The position numbers were made by a program, and so were the translations under genes. From Amoebidium appalachense (Eukaryota; Ichthyosporea): DNA of 64,000 nt. The stretch lies in assembly GCA_963693365.1 (NCBI GenBank), contig CAVNZM010000004.1:6386001-6450000 (forward strand). The letters are read 5' to 3'. This document shows, piece after piece, positions 62,992 through 64,000 of the stretch. Below the pieces are notes generated by a model that saw nothing but the letters and a program-made list of their open reading frames with translations, was not told the DNA's origin and ran no database searches. The stretch's first letter is position 1. Each line of letters begins with the position of its first letter.

Positions 62992-64000
62992 TGTGTGTGT
63001 GTGCGCTATAATTTTGTAGTGATGTGTTTCTCAAGCCAATCAATACATCTAATAAACAGGTCGTAGTTACGCGTGTTTAGTATAAAATCAAGGATGTTGT
63101 AATTTACAGGTAGGCTATCTTTCTGAGTGTCTGTTGTGAATGTGACGTGTGTGTGTTGCGGTATTATGTGGTCTATCAAACTACATTTGGCGATACATGA
63201 CCGGTTAAACTGGTGTGTGTGTGTGTTGTTTGGGCATGCAAATGATGCCACCTTATACTTATTAGATCTCCACTGTATAGCACGTGTACAGTAAAAGCGT
63301 GGTAATTGATCAATAATACCATCAGCTAGAGAAAGACCAGTTCTACAGGAAGGTAATATGTATTTAGGTGTTATACACTTGCGAGTGCCATATTTGGCAA
63401 TATGGTTGAGGCGGTCAGTATATATAAAACGAGACATAAGGCTTAGTTTTTCAAGGTGTATGCTTTCATCGGGTCTAGTGTCGTGTGGTATCTTTTTCCA
63501 TTTGTTATATTGCGTGATTATCTTGTGATTGTGTACATGTTTAATAAGTAAGTGGCAGTCCAAAGTCACACACACACTATTGCGGGGTTTATTTGTATTT
63601 GTGCCCAGGGGAGAAGGGGAGAGAGAGGGGAGGAAAGAGGGGGGAGGTGAGGAGGGGACAGGTCGGATAGAGAAGAGAGGGTGGGAGGGCAAATACTTCT
63701 TTAAGCGGCTTATGTGCTTATTGAATTTCAGCGCGAGATAGGATACTCTAGCAGCTATTGGGACCAGACCATATATCGAGAGCGTTACAGGCCCAGGTTT
63801 ACAACAGTTGTTAGATAGAAAGGAGGCAACTTCTGCTTCAAGGAAATTTGCCAAGGGTTTAAGCGCTCTAGTTCTCTCTTTCTTGATCCAAGCGGCGAGA
63901 AGGGGTAAACCATATTCACATGCCGGGAAGACAAAAGTGCGAATAAATGTAAGTCTAATAGAAGGATGGAGGGGTGTGTCTTTAAAAATATTAGCCGAGA
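62581..64000 (-). mobile_element. LINE (non-LTR retrotransposon), 3' part, runs off the window
   Basis: A minus-strand frame is open from the right edge to a stop at 63006. It begins near the window end with SIRLTFIRTFVFPACEYGL, the stretch after the reverse transcriptase core of LINE ORF2 proteins, followed by about 300 residues of C-terminal region with DRLNHIAKYGTRKC and SRFIYTD. The 3' UTR runs to 62581 and contains a GT repeat, an A-rich run on the sense strand (T on the plus strand, 62775-62893) and a unique end. A truncated second copy is at 16330-16823. Confidence 0.75.
63006..64000 (-). CDS. LINE ORF2 C-terminal region (partial)
   Basis: At least 330 codons without a stop, ending LEKHITTKL. 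The catalytic reverse transcriptase motif lies beyond the window. Intactness of the visible part suggests a fairly recent copy. The frame contains a Pro/Ser-rich patch from a GA-rich stretch at 63605-63690. Confidence 0.7.
   Translation of the reverse strand, partial: SANIFKDTPLHPSIRLTFIRTFVFPACEYGLPLLAAWIKKERTRALKPLANFLEAEVASFLSNNCCKPGPVTLSIYGLVPIAARVSYLALKFNKHISRLKKYLPSHPLFSIRPVPSSPPPSFLPSLSPSPLGTNTNKPRNSVCVTLDCHLLIKHVHNHKIITQYNKWKKIPHDTRPDESIHLEKLSLMSRFIYTDRLNHIAKYGTRKCITPKYILPSCRTGLSLADGIIDQLPRFYCTRAIQWRSNKYKVASFACPNNTHTHQFNRSCIAKCSLIDHIIPQHTHVTFTTDTQKDSLPVNYNILDFILNTRNYDLFIRCIDWLEKHITTKL

Overview
This is a nuclear window from an intron-rich eukaryote, probably a unicellular one. The evidence is spliced genes with GT-AG introns (4 to about 22 exons), a chromodomain Ty3 retrotransposon, a DIRS-like element, LINE 3' ends and a THAP zinc-finger gene. 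I cannot name the species. Introns and intergenic DNA are packed with homopolymer C/G runs (often 20-45 nt), (CA/GT)n, (CT/GA)n and minisatellites. Most long open frames that cross these runs are repeat translations, not genes.

Layout. 66-292 (-): first exon of a gene leaving the window on the left. 1205-12931 (+): a 15-exon membrane-anchored GTPase with a complete G1/G3/G4 set, resembling immunity-related (IRG/p47) GTPases. 12932-16823: repeats and a 5'-truncated LINE tail. 16928-20553 (-): at least six exons of an unidentified protein with acidic and RG-rich parts. 21-23 kb: repeats, including a 375-bp tandem duplication. 23140-24019 (-): a THAP zinc-finger protein. 24.4-27.2 kb: remains of a non-LTR element and a tandemly duplicated A-tailed segment. 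27296-38324 (+): a decayed DIRS-like element with terminal direct repeats, split by a young chromovirus (29188-37552) with matching LTRs and a GGGGC target duplication. 39676-42763 (+): a four-exon short-chain dehydrogenase. 44899-61995 (-): a 17-kb gene of about 22 exons encoding an N-terminal region, an extended Tudor domain, a C1 zinc finger and a C-terminal RhoGAP domain. 62581-64000 (-): the 3' end of a LINE, second copy of the one near 16.5 kb.

The coding genes do not form an obvious pathway. The GTPase and the RhoGAP protein both point to membrane or cytoskeletal GTPase biology, but adjacency in such a genome is weak evidence. The most notable items are the Tudor-C1-RhoGAP architecture, the transmembrane IRG-like GTPase, and the dated nested retroelement with odd gag/pol frame structure. 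Exon boundaries were derived by hand from splice consensus plus phase agreement; no transcript data were available.
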